Notes: generated by a model not told the origin, from the sequence alone. Counted from the stretch's first letter, positions 42,189-52,913 are shown. The stretch is 64,000 nucleotides of DNA from Aplectana chamaeleonis (GCA_029168955.1 JAPDOI010000897.1:62001-126000), one strand, 5' to 3'. Made by a program: numbers and translations.

Positions 42189-42736
42189 AGGCTGTGGTCA
42201 CGATGAAAAACGTTATAGAAAAAACTACAAAAATCAGCTCAGATCAAAAACAGCTGAAAAACTATGCAGGTAGAGCGGTGAAAAACGGGCTAGAATTAGA
42301 GTTTTTAGGGCCCAAAGAAGCTGTTTCGTGCACACGTGCACAGCGATGACGAAAAAGATCGCCGTCTCATGCCGAGCAGTCAAAAATCATCGACATTCAG
42401 AGGACGAAATAAATGCAAATTCAACGAAGAAAAACAGTTGAACAATGAAAGCATCACTTCAGTCAATGTTTTTGACTAGATGTGCACATAAATCCAAAGC
42501 TTCATTGATTAAAATTCAATTTAAAGCCAGCTGATGTTCTTGATATAAGAGGTCACCGATGCCGATGATGTGGAGTGGGCTCGTCCACCATCAAAAGACA
42601 AGAAAGTTCAGGCTTCAAATTTGGCCCAAAACAGTGGTTTTTTCGCGATTTTTTCTTATAGGTCCTACTACTCGAGACCCAGAAAAGGGTTTAGAGAAAA
42701 AAAGACGGCAAGCATATTTGATCGCGACCACCGCCT
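42189..42736 (+). mobile_element. TTAA-flanked MITE A, copy 1
   Basis: 548 bp. Left TTAA 42,185-42,188, then AGGCTGTGGTCACGATGAAA; right GATCGCGACCACCGCCT then TTAA 42,737-42,740. Internal GTGCACACGTGCACAGCGAT and TCATGCCGAGCAGTCAAAAA are conserved in all copies. No transposase. Confidence 0.88.
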
Positions 42737-42740
42737 TTAA

Positions 42741-43187
42741 AGGCAGCGTTCACGATGATCATCCGCATTGACTTCTCACAGTGAAATGATAGGCGAGAAG
42801 GATCCTAGGCTCCCACTGTCGAAAGAACAGTAGAAAACGAGCCACGAGTGGCAAAATAACGGCTGCAACCAAGCATTTTGGTGCCCCAGACACGCCCCGG
42901 GCCCCAGATTCGCCCCTCGGAAGGAACAAATGAAGATTCGAATTATAGGAATGATCAAGTGAAGGAAGTGCTGATAAGTGAGCTGTTTTATTCATTGCAC
43001 TGATAGGTATCATCCTTCTAGCGGTCAATTCCTCCACGCTCAAAAACCAACGTAAACAAGGGAGGGCCTATTTTGACTCAAAAACGCGTCTTTCGTGTCC
43101 TTTTTAGGCATGCCTTGCTATATAGGGCACCAGACCTTCCGTAAACCGTGGAGATATCGGAAGTGAAATTTATCATGAACACTGCCT
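42741..43187 (+). mobile_element. TTAA-flanked MITE D, copy 1
   Basis: 447 bp. It begins AGGCAGCGTTCACGATGATC, sharing its left TTAA with MITE A copy 1, and ends TTTATCATGAACACTGCCT before TTAA 43,188-43,191. Internal GATGATAGGCGAGAAGGATC is shared with 50,680-51,258. Confidence 0.88.
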
Positions 43188-43191
43188 TTAA

Positions 43192-43728
43192 AGGCAGTGG
43201 TCACGATGAAAAACGTTGTAGAAAAAACTACAAAAATCAACTTACATCGAAAACAGCTGAAAAACTATGGAGGCGAGGTGAAAAACAGGCTAGAGTTAGA
43301 GTTTCTAGGACCCAAAGGTCCTTTCCGTTTCTAGGACCGTGCACAGCGCCGCTTAGAAAGATTGCCGTGTCATGCCGAGCAGTCAAAATTCATCGACACT
43401 CAGAGGATGAAATAAATTCGAATTTACCTAATAAAAACAGTTGAACAATGAAAGCAGACACTTCAGTCAATGTATTTTACTAGATCAGTACATAAATATA
43501 TTGAAATTTAATTTCAAGCCAGCGGATGTTCTTGATACTAGAGATCATCGATGCCGATGATGTGGAGTGGGCTCGTCCACCATCAGAAGACAAGAATGTT
43601 CAGGCTTTGAAATCGGCCCAAAACGGAGGTTTTTTTGCGATTTTTTCTTATAGGTCCTACGAATCTAAACCCAGAAAAGGGTTTAGAGAGGAAAAGAAGA
43701 CAAGCATATCCGATTGCGACCACTGCCT
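43192..43728 (+). mobile_element. TTAA-flanked MITE A, copy 2
   Basis: 537 bp from AGGCAGTGGTCACGATGAAA to GATTGCGACCACTGCCT, TTAA at 43,188-43,191 and 43,729-43,732, both shared with neighbours. Same internal order as copy 1. Confidence 0.88.
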
Positions 43729-43732
43729 TTAA

Positions 43733-44165
43733 AGGCAGTGTTCACAATAAATCTAGTTCTTGAGGTTTCAGTGTGAAACACTAAGTTGGCAGATGCTGCA
43801 GTGGATAGAGTCGAAGAAAGCAGCGAAAACGGGCCAGAATCGATAAAAACGGCTTTGAAAGTTATCCCAGTGCGCCTACCTGTCCCGGTCCGCCCCATTC
43901 GGACGAGCTTGTGGCGCCGCACACGTTTCGATGGCAAATTGCCAAGCAACTCTGCCGCGTCCAACCTGATCGATTCTCGCAGATTTCGCGATCTGCGCGC
44001 GCTCTCGGAAATCAGCTGGGCCGATGATTCTCGTCCACGCGCTGAGAGTTAGAAACCGTTATTTTAGCTTTCTTCTTTGCTTTTTCTTCACTATAAGTTA
44101 CCTTTTGCCCAAACAGTCGCATTTTGGGCCGAACTCGAGTGCGACATTCATGTTGAACACTGCCT
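43733..44165 (+). mobile_element. TTAA-flanked MITE B, copy 2
   Basis: 433 bp, from AGGCAGTGTTCACAATAAAT to TGTTGAACACTGCCT. The right TTAA has decayed to TCAA (44,166-44,169), followed by the start of another element (AGACAGTGTTCACGATGAGA) that is truncated by about 44,290. Confidence 0.85.
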
Positions 44166-44304
44166 TCAAAGACAGTGTTCACGATGAGAAGACCTTTTTT
44201 TTGGCAAAAAAAGTATGCTCTGGGTCCCTCCTAGAAAACAGAAATACGACTGAAAAGGCCCAGGAAGCGGGTGAAAATCTCGTTGACCAGTTATCAGATT
44301 CATT

Positions 44305-44362
44305 TTTCCTCCCGTGGAAATCTTCTTGGAACGCACCCCAAGAAGATTTCCACGGGAGGAAA
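44305..44362. repeat. Perfect 25-bp hairpin of the J family
   Basis: TTTCCTCCCGTGGAAATCTT-CTTGG and its exact complement enclose an 8-nt loop (AACGCACC). The loop is what remains of the element end ACGCACCCC. Confidence 0.9.
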
Positions 44363-44387
44363 TTATATTTGATAGTGATACCAACCA

Positions 44388-44546
44388 ATTACTATATCGT
44401 CCATCACTGGATGAGAGATCGCTGCGACGCTGCTTGGCGGGAAAAATTGCGCGCGGGAAAACGAAGAGAGAGTGACTATTGATCGCCCAATTTCTCCCGC
44501 CAAGCAGTGTCGTGGCGATCCCTCATCCAGTGATGTACTATAGTTT
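44388..44546. mobile_element. TA-flanked MITE with 60-bp arms
   Basis: TATATCGTCCATCACTGGAT and the inverse ATCCAGTGATGTACTATA, continuing over GATCGCTGCGACGCTGCTTG and GGCGGGAAAAATTG. The spacer contains GCGCGCGGGAAAACG. Confidence 0.75.
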
Positions 44547-44549
44547 ACC

Positions 44550-44640
44550 AGCGGCGTCGGCCGGCTGACGCCGGCCTCTGCCGCTGGGGCCCGGCTGCGC
44601 CGGCCCTTTTGTCGGCTTCGCCGGCATCTTGGATATAAGG
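44550..44640. repeat. Cluster of three GC-rich hairpins
   Basis: Three consecutive inverted repeats: GCGGC...GCCGC enclosing GGCCGGCTGACGCCGGCC; GGGCCCGGCTGCGCCGGCCC; and GTCGGCTTCGCCGGC. Base composition here is far above its surroundings. Origin unknown. Confidence 0.7.
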
Positions 44641-45124
44641 CAAATTACTCGGTGCTTTCTTTCTTCCTGCGCCGGCCCATGAGCTGGTTTAGGCGGCAAC
44701 ACTTAAACCATCGGAAATCGCAAAGCATTCCAAACCTTGCTACGCCCGTTTACCTTATCTGTACCGTGACACACCGGTCGTTCTTCCGTTTTATAAGATC
44801 CTGAAGTGGCCTTTGATTTATCTTAATTTTTGTCATGATAAGGACAACCGCTGTTCGGAATTTACTAAACGTTTTCATGATCAACCGACCCCCTGCTACT
44901 TTTATTGCCAAATGAAGTAGAATGATGTTTGTGTTTCATGGATGCAGATTTTGATTAACTCTTATTTTCATCGTATATAAACCCGATTTAGAAAAGTTAG
45001 TGCATATAAACAGCTAAGCAGTTGAAATGAGTGGTGAAGAGTAGGGGACCTGAAGAAAGGAGTGGTGTACGCTCTCTTTTAGACGCACATAGTGAATCAG
45101 AAGTAATGCGCTCTCTCTCTCTCA

Positions 45125-46165
45125 TGAGTCTCACACGTTTTCTAGGGCGTCCAGCGCTCCCTTTTGGGTCTCACACACTTCCTACGGCGCGATCTCCCTC
45201 GGGTCTCACACATTTTATGCGGCGCCCCGCGCACTCCCACTTCGGTCCCGCACACTTTCTACGGCGGCCGGCGCACTCTCACTCAGATCCCGCACACTTT
45301 CTACGGCGTCCTGTGCACTACCACTTGGGTCCCGCACACTTTTTACGGCGTCCGACGCACTCTCACTCGGGTCCCGCACACTTTCTACGGCGTCCGGCGC
45401 ACTCTCACTCGGGTCCCGCACACTTTCTACGGCGTCCGACGCACTCTCACTCGGGTCCCGCACACTTTCTACGGCGTCCAGCGCACTCTCACTCGGGTCC
45501 CGCACACTTTCTACGGCGTCCGGCGCACTCCCACTTAGATCCCGCCCACTTTCTACGGCGTCCGGCGCACTCTCACTCGGGTCCCGCACACTTTCTACGG
45601 CGTCCGGCGCACTCTCACTCGGGTCCCGAACACTTCCTACGGTGTCCGGCGCACTCCCACTTGGATCCCGCACACCTTCTACGGCGTCCGGCGCACTCCC
45701 ACTTGGGTCCCGCACACTTTTTTCGGCGTCCTGCGCACTCCCACTTGGGTCCCGCACACATTCTTCGGCGTCTTGCGCACTCCCATGGGTCCCGCCCACT
45801 TTCTTCCGCCTCCTGCGCACTTGCAGTTGGGTCCCGCACACTTTCTTCAGCGTCCTGCGCACTCCCACTTTGATCCCGCACACTTTCTATGGCGTCCGGC
45901 GCACTCTACCTTGGGTCCCGCACACTTTCTACGTCGTCCGGCGCCCTCTACCTAAGGTCCCGCACACTTTCTACGGCGTCCGGCGCATTCTACCTTGGGT
46001 CCCGCACATTTCTACGGCGTTCTACGCACTTCCACTTGGGTCCCACACACTTTTTTCGGCGTCCGGCCACTCTACCCTGGGTCCCGGACACTTTCTACGG
46101 CGTCCTACGCACTTCCACTTGGGTCCCCCACACTTTCTACGGCGTTCTGCGCGCTCTTGAGCCCG
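45125..46165. repeat. 42-bp minisatellite M42b, about 1 kb
   Basis: The unit is CGGCGTCCGGCGCACTCTCA then CTCGGGTCCCGCACACTTTCTA (42 bp), about 24 copies. Aligned to M42a it shares GTCC-GC-CACT-ACT-GGGTCC-GCACAC at matching positions, so the two arrays have a common ancestor. Frames of up to 280 codons on + and 222 on - are by-products of a stop-free unit divisible by three. A/C-rich simple sequence (ACACACACG) follows at 46,215-46,262. Confidence 0.95.
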
Positions 46166-46349
46166 TACCCGTAAGGTAGCCCGTCTTGAAAGTCAAGCCG
46201 AATAAACGGTCAAACAAACACACAGAGAAACGCACACATACATAAACACACACACGCACACACAAATTTACCAAAATATATATAGTAGGATGAGGCCACC
46301 TAAAATGAACATGTCTTTCGGCCTATCATTCGTCATATCTTATCAGACC

Positions 46350-46389
46350 CATTTTTCCTCCCATGGAAATCTTCTTGGAACGCACCCCT
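46350..46389. repeat. J-family single end
   Basis: TTTTTCCTCCCATGGAAATC then TTCTTGGAACGCACCCCTG, nearly identical to one arm of the 44,305 hairpin. Confidence 0.65.
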
Positions 46390-46507
46390 GATGAAAACCA
46401 TCTGGAGTGATAAAAATCCACCTGATACGACCAAGGTGGATTTTTATTAGTTGAGGATCATTTTTATCATTCCATCTCTTCCGGTTCTGCGTGTGTGTCA
46501 TAGATAT

Positions 46508-48685
46508 TAGAGTGAGGACTTTTTGAAAAGAGACCGAGCGAACGAAATTCGAATAAATTCGTTCATTTTTTATTCCGAACGAACGAATTTGGAATAAATT
46601 CGTTCATTTTTTATTTCGAACGAACGCATTTCGAATAAATTCGTTCATTTTTTATTTCGAACGAACGAATCTCGAATAAATTCGTTCATTTTCTATTTCG
46701 AACGAACGAATTTCGAATAAATTCGTTCATTTTTTATTTCGAACGAACGAATATTCGAATGACGAATAATTGAAGCATCCATAGCAATATCGCGCAACTA
46801 CGAAGTGAGCGGCAATAACAAGTTGAATTCTTCTTCTAAAGCTTTATTTCCACCTACAAATAAAATTAATAAGGCACGACTCATCTCTGAACCTGTACGG
46901 GCTACACCGCAAAGAATGCTACAAAATCAACTTTTCTGCTCTAACTTAGCCTAAGGAGCTTATTCGAGGAGCCTAACTAACTTTGCTCGCCCCATAAGCC
47001 AACAAGATTGGTGGAGCCGAGCTCCATAGTTATCTCCAAAGGGTGCATTCGTCTCTATAGTCTATATGAGAGGCGCCGAGTTCAGCTGGAGCCAACAACG
47101 GGGCTCGGCTCCACCGACCTGGCTGGCTTATGGAGCGAGCGGAGTTCGGAACCCGATATATCATTCGACGCAGAATTTTACGTAGATTTCAAAAACAACC
47201 CTCACTATGTTAAAGAGTTGTAGGCGAAAAGCCGGTGTTTCGTAAAATGAATTAGGCTGGAGGATCGAGAAAATATGTTTCCAAACTGGAAGCACAAGTT
47301 GACGCAGAATTCTATCTCCAAGCACAAAAAAGTTATGGACGAAAAACCGGCGGTGACACCCACACAATCTTGAAAATGACTTGCATGAGTGTTGGGTCAC
47401 TTTCATTCTTTTTCGGGGCGTTTCACCGGTTGTCACAGGTTTTCCCATTGATGGAGGTCCCCCCTTCATCAGCCCAGAGGTAAAGGTTGGTGGAGTACAT
47501 GGCTCCACCCAACGAAGCTATAGTTGGTGTTATCATTGCGCAGCGGCATGAAAAAATGGGAAGGGCCAAGTGCGATTGCCATGTGGCTCCCCGTGTTAGA
47601 ACCGCCCTAGTAGCCTCATCAGACGGTGTGGGGAAAAAATTTAGCTCTTGCGTTCTGAAAAATGGAGCAATGTAGTGAAGAAAATGTCATCAGTCTGGAA
47701 AGGTATGTCGATTCTTTCATGAATTAGAACTGATTTTCATATTTTTTGTTAAAGGCAGTGGTCACGATGAAAAACGTTATCGAAAAAACTACAAAAATCA
47801 ACTTAGATCAAAAACAGCTGAAAAACTATGAAGGTAGCGCGGTGAAAAACGGTCTACAAATAGAGTTTCTGGGGCCCAAAGAAGCTAGTTCGTGCACACG
47901 TGCACAGCGATGACGAAACAGATCGCAGTCTCATGCCGAGCAGTCAAAAATCATCGACATTCAGAGGACGAAATAAATGCAAATTTAACGAATAAAAACG
48001 GTTGAATAATGAAAGCATCACTTCAGTCAATGTTTTTGACTAGATACACACATAAATTCGAAGTTTCATTGATTGACATTCAATTTCAAGCTAGCTGATG
48101 TTCTTGGTATAAGAGGTCATCGATGCCGATGAAGTGGAGAGGGCTCGTCCACCATCAAAAGACAAGAAAGTTCAGGTTTCAAATTCGGCCCAAAACAGTG
48201 ATTTTTTCGCGATTTTTTCTTATAGGTCCCACTACTCGAGACCCAGGAAAGGATTTGGAGAGAAAAAGACGACAAGCATATTTGATCGCGACCACTGCCT
48301 TTAAATCAGCTCGGGTATTCAAATTGGAATAACGTTCGAATATTCACCTCTACGAGTAATCGAATTTGAATAATGTTCAAATATTCACCTTTTGCGAATA
48401 GTCGAATTCGAATAATATTCGAATATTCACCTTTTGCGAATAGTCGAATTCGAATAATGTTCGAATTTTCACCTTTTGCGAATAGTAGAATTCGAATAAT
48501 GTTCGAATATTCACCTTTCCCGAATAGTCGAATTCGAATAATATTCGAATTTTCACCTTTTGCGAATAATCGAATTCGAATAATGTTCGAATATTTACAC
48601 TTTTCGAATATTCGAATGTTCGAATAAAAATTCGTTCGTAAAATTCGAATATTTATTCGAACTCGAATATTCGGTCCTCACTCTA
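46508..48685. mobile_element. hAT-like element with TTCGAA arrays at both ends, 8-bp duplication ATAGATAT
   Basis: The 2,178-bp element starts TAGAGTGAGGAC and ends with its perfect complement. ATAGATAT lies directly on both sides (46,500-46,507 and 48,686-48,693). The left end carries a 41-bp array (ATTTCGAATAAATTCGTTCA core, about 5.5 units, 46,535-46,765) and the right end a 42-bp array (CGAATTCGAATAATGTTCGA core, about 7 units, 48,310-48,670). The interior has unique sequence with short unconvincing frames and MITE A copy 3. No transposase seen, so it is probably mobilised in trans. It sits in a G-family end. Confidence 0.9.
47753..48300 (+). mobile_element. TTAA-flanked MITE A, copy 3
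   Basis: 548 bp, AGGCAGTGGTCACGATGAAA to GATCGCGACCACTGCCT, with TTAA at 47,749-47,752 and 48,301-48,304. Same length as copy 1. Inserted in the hAT-like element directly beside its right-hand repeat array. Confidence 0.9.
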
Positions 48686-48687
48686 AT

Positions 48688-48746
48688 AGATATCGACCGG
48701 GTGGGACTAGGACGGCCGGTTTTTCGGCCGACTATGACGGGGGCCT
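48688..48746. repeat. Solo end of element G
   Basis: ATATCGACCGGGTGGGACTA, a GGCCGGTTTTTCGGCC hairpin, then GACTATGACGGGGGCCTC, matching the end at 5,170-5,216. Confidence 0.6.
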
Positions 48747-48869
48747 CATACTTCACTGGCGGAGCGGAAAGCACTGAAGGAGTGAAATTCCATTCATACT
48801 CTCCTCTTCGCCCGTGCGGGCCGCTCTGGCTGAGCGGGAGGTTAGGAGAATGAATAGCCACTTATCGCA

Positions 48870-49775
48870 AAAGTTTCTAACATGCTAGCATGTACATTTC
48901 CCATCTAATTTCTAAGGAATTTCTTATAGGTAACAGAAAACAAAGTCATTTACCGAATTATCGAGCATCAGGCTGACGTCAGGTTTTATGTATTGTCTGC
49001 AGTCTCCCGAAACACACAAAACCGCATTATTAAATACTCCAGAGATTTTTGCCAACCGTTGTTCTCCGGTATTGGAGAGTTCTGTGGTAACTTTAACCGT
49101 CTAACGCCTACTTAGTGAACTCACTTACGCAACGAAATCACAATCTAGTATGTTTGTCTGTTTTTCATACTGAACTCTGCCTTTAAAGACCCAATACACT
49201 CCAACTATAAGACATGAAATTTTGCATTTTCATACAATTGCATAGCAGACCTACTATACTGTATAGAAGTTCAAAGGACGAAATCACGATTCCTCTAAAT
49301 AAGCGAGATTGAAGCGACATTCATGAGTTCGAACCTCCTGATGACTAGATCGCGCCGCGCCCCTTTTCCTGGTTTTCGAATTCAATAAGGGTCAGAAAGA
49401 AGAATGAATTACCGTGTCTTAAATTTTCACTCCCTTTCCGGTCTGCCTCTCCATTCCTGATTCTCTCGTGTGGCGGCTGCGATTCGAGAAGAATGCAGGC
49501 CTGACACTAATCGTTCACGAAATACACGCATTGAAATATGGGCGTTTCCAAGGAAGCGATCACTTTATTGACTTTGAACCATTTGAAAGCTACCATAGTA
49601 ATCAGCCTGCAATCCTCTCTGAAGTCAGCATAACAATTGGTATATACTCGTGTTTCATGTTGCCTGCCATACTCTTTTTCTAGAGTTATTCACTACGCTA
49701 ACGATCGTTTTTTTTTTCTCAAGCGGTTAGCTAAACAGTAAGTCATGAGGTTATCGTATACTTGACCTGCTTGAC
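48870..49775. other. Spacer, nothing recognised
   Basis: One TTAA-type end (CTCTGCCTTTAAAGACC, about 49,178-49,194) is visible. Frames are short; a 71-codon + frame at 49,468-49,683 has no known motif. Confidence 0.3.
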
Positions 49776-49779
49776 TTAT

Positions 49780-50690
49780 TATGGCTGGCTTCCGCCCAGT
49801 GCGGTCATTCCGCTACGTCACCAAGGTGCGCCGTGCTAGTAGTCTGCCACTTCCATTAGTGACGGTCTCCAGCCACAGTATGATCACAGTCCATCCGTCT
49901 GTCACAAGTTCACTTTTACAAGAAAAAAAAAACTGAACTGCCTTCCGATACCGAGTGGCTTTGAATTCTCTGCAACCACATCCGTCCAAAACTTCCGCCA
50001 GCGTTTAAGTTGTCTTTTTCCCGACACGTTCTGGAAGCATTCTTGGAACGTGTTGTACTAGACGATCTGGCGTGCTTCTTAGTATGTGCCCAAACATCCA
50101 ATGTCGACCCTCCGTCGCCGCTTGAGAAGGCGTTGGAAGACGTAGGCGCCTCCATCGCGTCGAGTTTTGATGTACTGCGTCAAATTTCTTGTAAAGAATT
50201 TCGTTATGGCATACACGCGGCCAGAAATATTCAAGCGAACGCCTAAACAGCTTCCTGTTCGTGCAATGCGACCTTTCCATCTGCGTCTTTGGTGCGGCTC
50301 ACGTCTCCGATCCGTACATCATGACTGGGCGAATAACAGAACGATAGACGCTCAATTTTACTTCCTTTGCGATTGGGGTAGACCACAAACACTTGATCAG
50401 AGAATTGAATGCAGACTCAGCTTTCGTACATCGTTGTTGTTGTTGTTGTTGTACATCCGTTACATATCCACCATCGTTCTTCAGCAGACAGACCAAATAT
50501 CAAGAAAGCTTCGATACGTCGTCCAAGTGCGCGGACCCACACTGAAAGCTTTTTTGAGACAAACATCTGTGCGCATTGGCCGGGACGAAGACGAAGTTCA
50601 TATACAGCATACATCGAAACGACGTGAGGCATACATCGGAGCGAGGTTCACAATCCTTTGCAGCTCTGTGTTGTTTTAAAGGCAGCATTC
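49780..50690 (-). pseudogene. LINE 3' fragment with in-frame CAA expansion
   Basis: The - strand encodes, in several frames, LLKNDGGYVTDVQ, a run of glutamines, RCTKAESAFNSLIKCLWSTP, EVKLSVYRSVIRPVMMYGSE, then WMFGHILRSTPDRLVQHVPR and, shifted, WRKFWTDVVAENSKPLGIGR. These are the C-terminal landmarks of a LINE reverse transcriptase type abundant in hookworms. The (TTG)n run at 50,431-50,450 expands DVQ-RC within the coding frame. RT catalytic motifs upstream are missing. Confidence 0.85.
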
Positions 50691-51258
50691 ACGATTATCA
50701 TCTTCGTAGACTTTCCACAGTGAGATGATAGGCGAGAAGGATCCTAGACTACCAGTGCCGAAAGAACGGTAGGAAATGAGCCAGGAGTGGCAAAACAAGG
50801 GTTTTGGTGTTCCAGAACCGTCCCGTGTTCCAGTCCCGCCCCCTCGATATGAACAAATGAAGACTCAGATTACAGGAATAAGTTAAACTCTGGAAAATCT
50901 CTAGTGACCTGTCGATTTCGATTATCACCAGCAGCGGAGCAGTGGCCTTCGGTGAAATTTAAGTAGTGATAAGGAGGTTCCGTCGAAAAAGCCACCGCTC
51001 CGCGCTGTGGTAATCGAAAACACGAGTTCACCTGGAATGAAACAGAGTCTAGCTGATCCCCTTAATCCACTGATAGGCATCATCCTTCATAGCGGTCAAA
51101 TCCTCCACGCTCAAAAATCAACGTAAACAAGGGAGGACCTATTTTAGCTCAAAAACACGGCGTTCGCGTCTTTTCAAAGCATACCTTGCTATATGGGGCA
51201 CCAGACCTTCCGTAACCCATTGAGATATTGAAAGTGAAATCTATCGTGAACACTGCCT
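50680..51258 (+). mobile_element. TTAA-flanked MITE D, copy 2, interrupted by MITE E
   Basis: AGGCAGCATTCACGATTATC to TCTATCGTGAACACTGCCT. Left TTAA 50,676-50,679; right junction TTGA 51,259-51,262. Compared with copy 1 it carries MITE E copy 3 at 50,886-51,049. Confidence 0.85.
50886..51049 (+). mobile_element. MITE E, copy 3 (inside MITE D)
   Basis: AACTCTGGAAAATC ... AATGAAACAGAGTCTA. Its absence from MITE D copy 1 at the equivalent place shows it is an insertion. Confidence 0.8.
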
Positions 51259-51262
51259 TTGA

Positions 51263-51748
51263 AGGCAGTGTTCACGATGAAAATCGTTTTTTTCTGTTCT
51301 CCGCCTATCGTGAAAACGGCCCCATGCTGATTCCAATGATGTATCTGGAATCGTACAAGACCTTCTGGGAGCGGAGTTATGGTCCCTCATAGATTGAGCT
51401 AAGAAACATGGTGGACGAGTTGTTCGAAGCTTGTTACTTCCGTCTTTTGCAGCCGATCTATGCGAGCTGACCTGAGTAAAGAGAGAAGCTGAGAGGGAAG
51501 GGAAGAACGGGGCTAATGATCGGAAATCATCGCCCCTCTCACGATCTCGAGCATTGATTCGTTCACGTCGGTGGGCGTGTGTTGCGCTTTTGGGGTTTGT
51601 CTTGCGCTCGACGTGGCAACTTCGGGCTCCTTTGGAGCGTTTCCTGGCTCGTTTTCATGCGTTCTCTCGACGTCAACGTTACAGTGTGCCCCTCCACTAC
51701 CCATTCCTAGTGGAAACTGAAACACATTTTTTATCGTGAATACTGCCT
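51263..51748 (+). mobile_element. TTAA-flanked MITE C
   Basis: 486 bp from AGGCAGTGTTCACGATGAAA to TTATCGTGAATACTGCCT, TTAA at 51,749-51,752 and the decayed TTGA shared with MITE D at the left. Parts of its interior recur at 14,600-14,690. Confidence 0.8.
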
Positions 51749-52199
51749 TTAAGCGACTAGCACAGCGACTTGATGGTGGTAATATCACGTCCGCAGGGAA
51801 CTTCTACAACTCTGTTCATGATGTCATCAACGGCAAAGTTGAATACGGAAGTACCTGCTACGACTCCTCGCCTTACTCCTATTTTTGCCTCGGAAGCTGA
51901 CGTATACCGGTGTGCGAACAGTAGCTGTTGCTCCTTTGCTCGTGACCTGGATTAGTCGAACAAACTTCTCCGGAACTCCATCGGCACGAAACGTGTTGAG
52001 CAACCGACCACGATAAGGAGAGTCGAGTACGGCTTCGAAGGATTACTTTTTTTCACAACAAGCACTATTTCGATGATCGATCTCCCTGGCTAAAAATTGA
52101 CCTGCTCATCTCTGGTGATTTCTTCGCGATGAGAACACGTCCTTAGAATGCTGCTTCAACTCTTCACATAAACACATCCACGGCAGACTTCTGGCTGCG

Positions 52200-52386
52200 A
52201 GTGTTGATGATTTTTGACTGCTCAGCATGAGACTGCGACCTTTTTGGGCGGAGTTGTGCACGTGTGCACGAATTGGCAACGTAGTATCCTAACAACACTA
52301 TTTTTATCTTTCTTGCCGCGTAACCTTCGTAGTCAAGCTGATTTTTACGGTCTCTTCCACAACTTTTTTCATCCCGACCACTGCCT
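52200..52386 (-). mobile_element. MITE A, truncated inverted copy
   Basis: GACTGCTCAGCATGAGACTG, GTGCACGTGTGCACG and CCCGACCACTGCCT. Only one end is kept; the TTAA there has become TCAA. Confidence 0.7.
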
Positions 52387-52913
52387 TCAAGGGACCTTGA
52401 AGCTGCGCCCACATTAAAAGGGCCTCCTACACTCCACAGAAAACATAAGCACCCGAACAATGATCAATGCTCAATATCCAGTAGACTAACCTTACTAGAT
52501 AACCTCACGGGGCCATCTCCACCATTAAAAAGTTGATGTTTTCTGGTCAAATCTGGCTCGCTGTCTCGGAATCTGACATCGGATGAGACATGGACGCCAT
52601 TGAACAGAGATAAAAAAAGCGTTTTTGAAGCCAGTTTTGATGAGTGTTCGAAAAACTCTTTCGCATTTGACTTCAGACTTGCAACGGAGGGTTGCCCAGA
52701 CCACTGAACGCGAATCTGGAGTCTGTTTGTCGCTGGACTTGGGGTTATTGTAGGTTACGGTAGGCATAATGTCTTTTAACAGTTAAGAGACCGCCTGCTC
52801 CACAGCGAATTCCAACAGCCGACCGGTGCGCTCCACGGCTAATCGTTTTCGTGGGTGACATGTGTGGACACACGGTCTGCTGGGAGCCACATCGATTGAA
52901 GCAGGCTTTCTTA

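Noticed and set aside
42134..42349. Terminal exon of the serine protease
   Set aside because: Most of the frame lies inside MITE A, and no final WI or DV pattern of the S1 fold is visible.
45031..46179. 280-codon + frame and 222-codon - frame of proline/histidine or aspartate/valine repeats
   Set aside because: Same explanation for M42b; opposite-strand frames of equal quality cannot both be genes.
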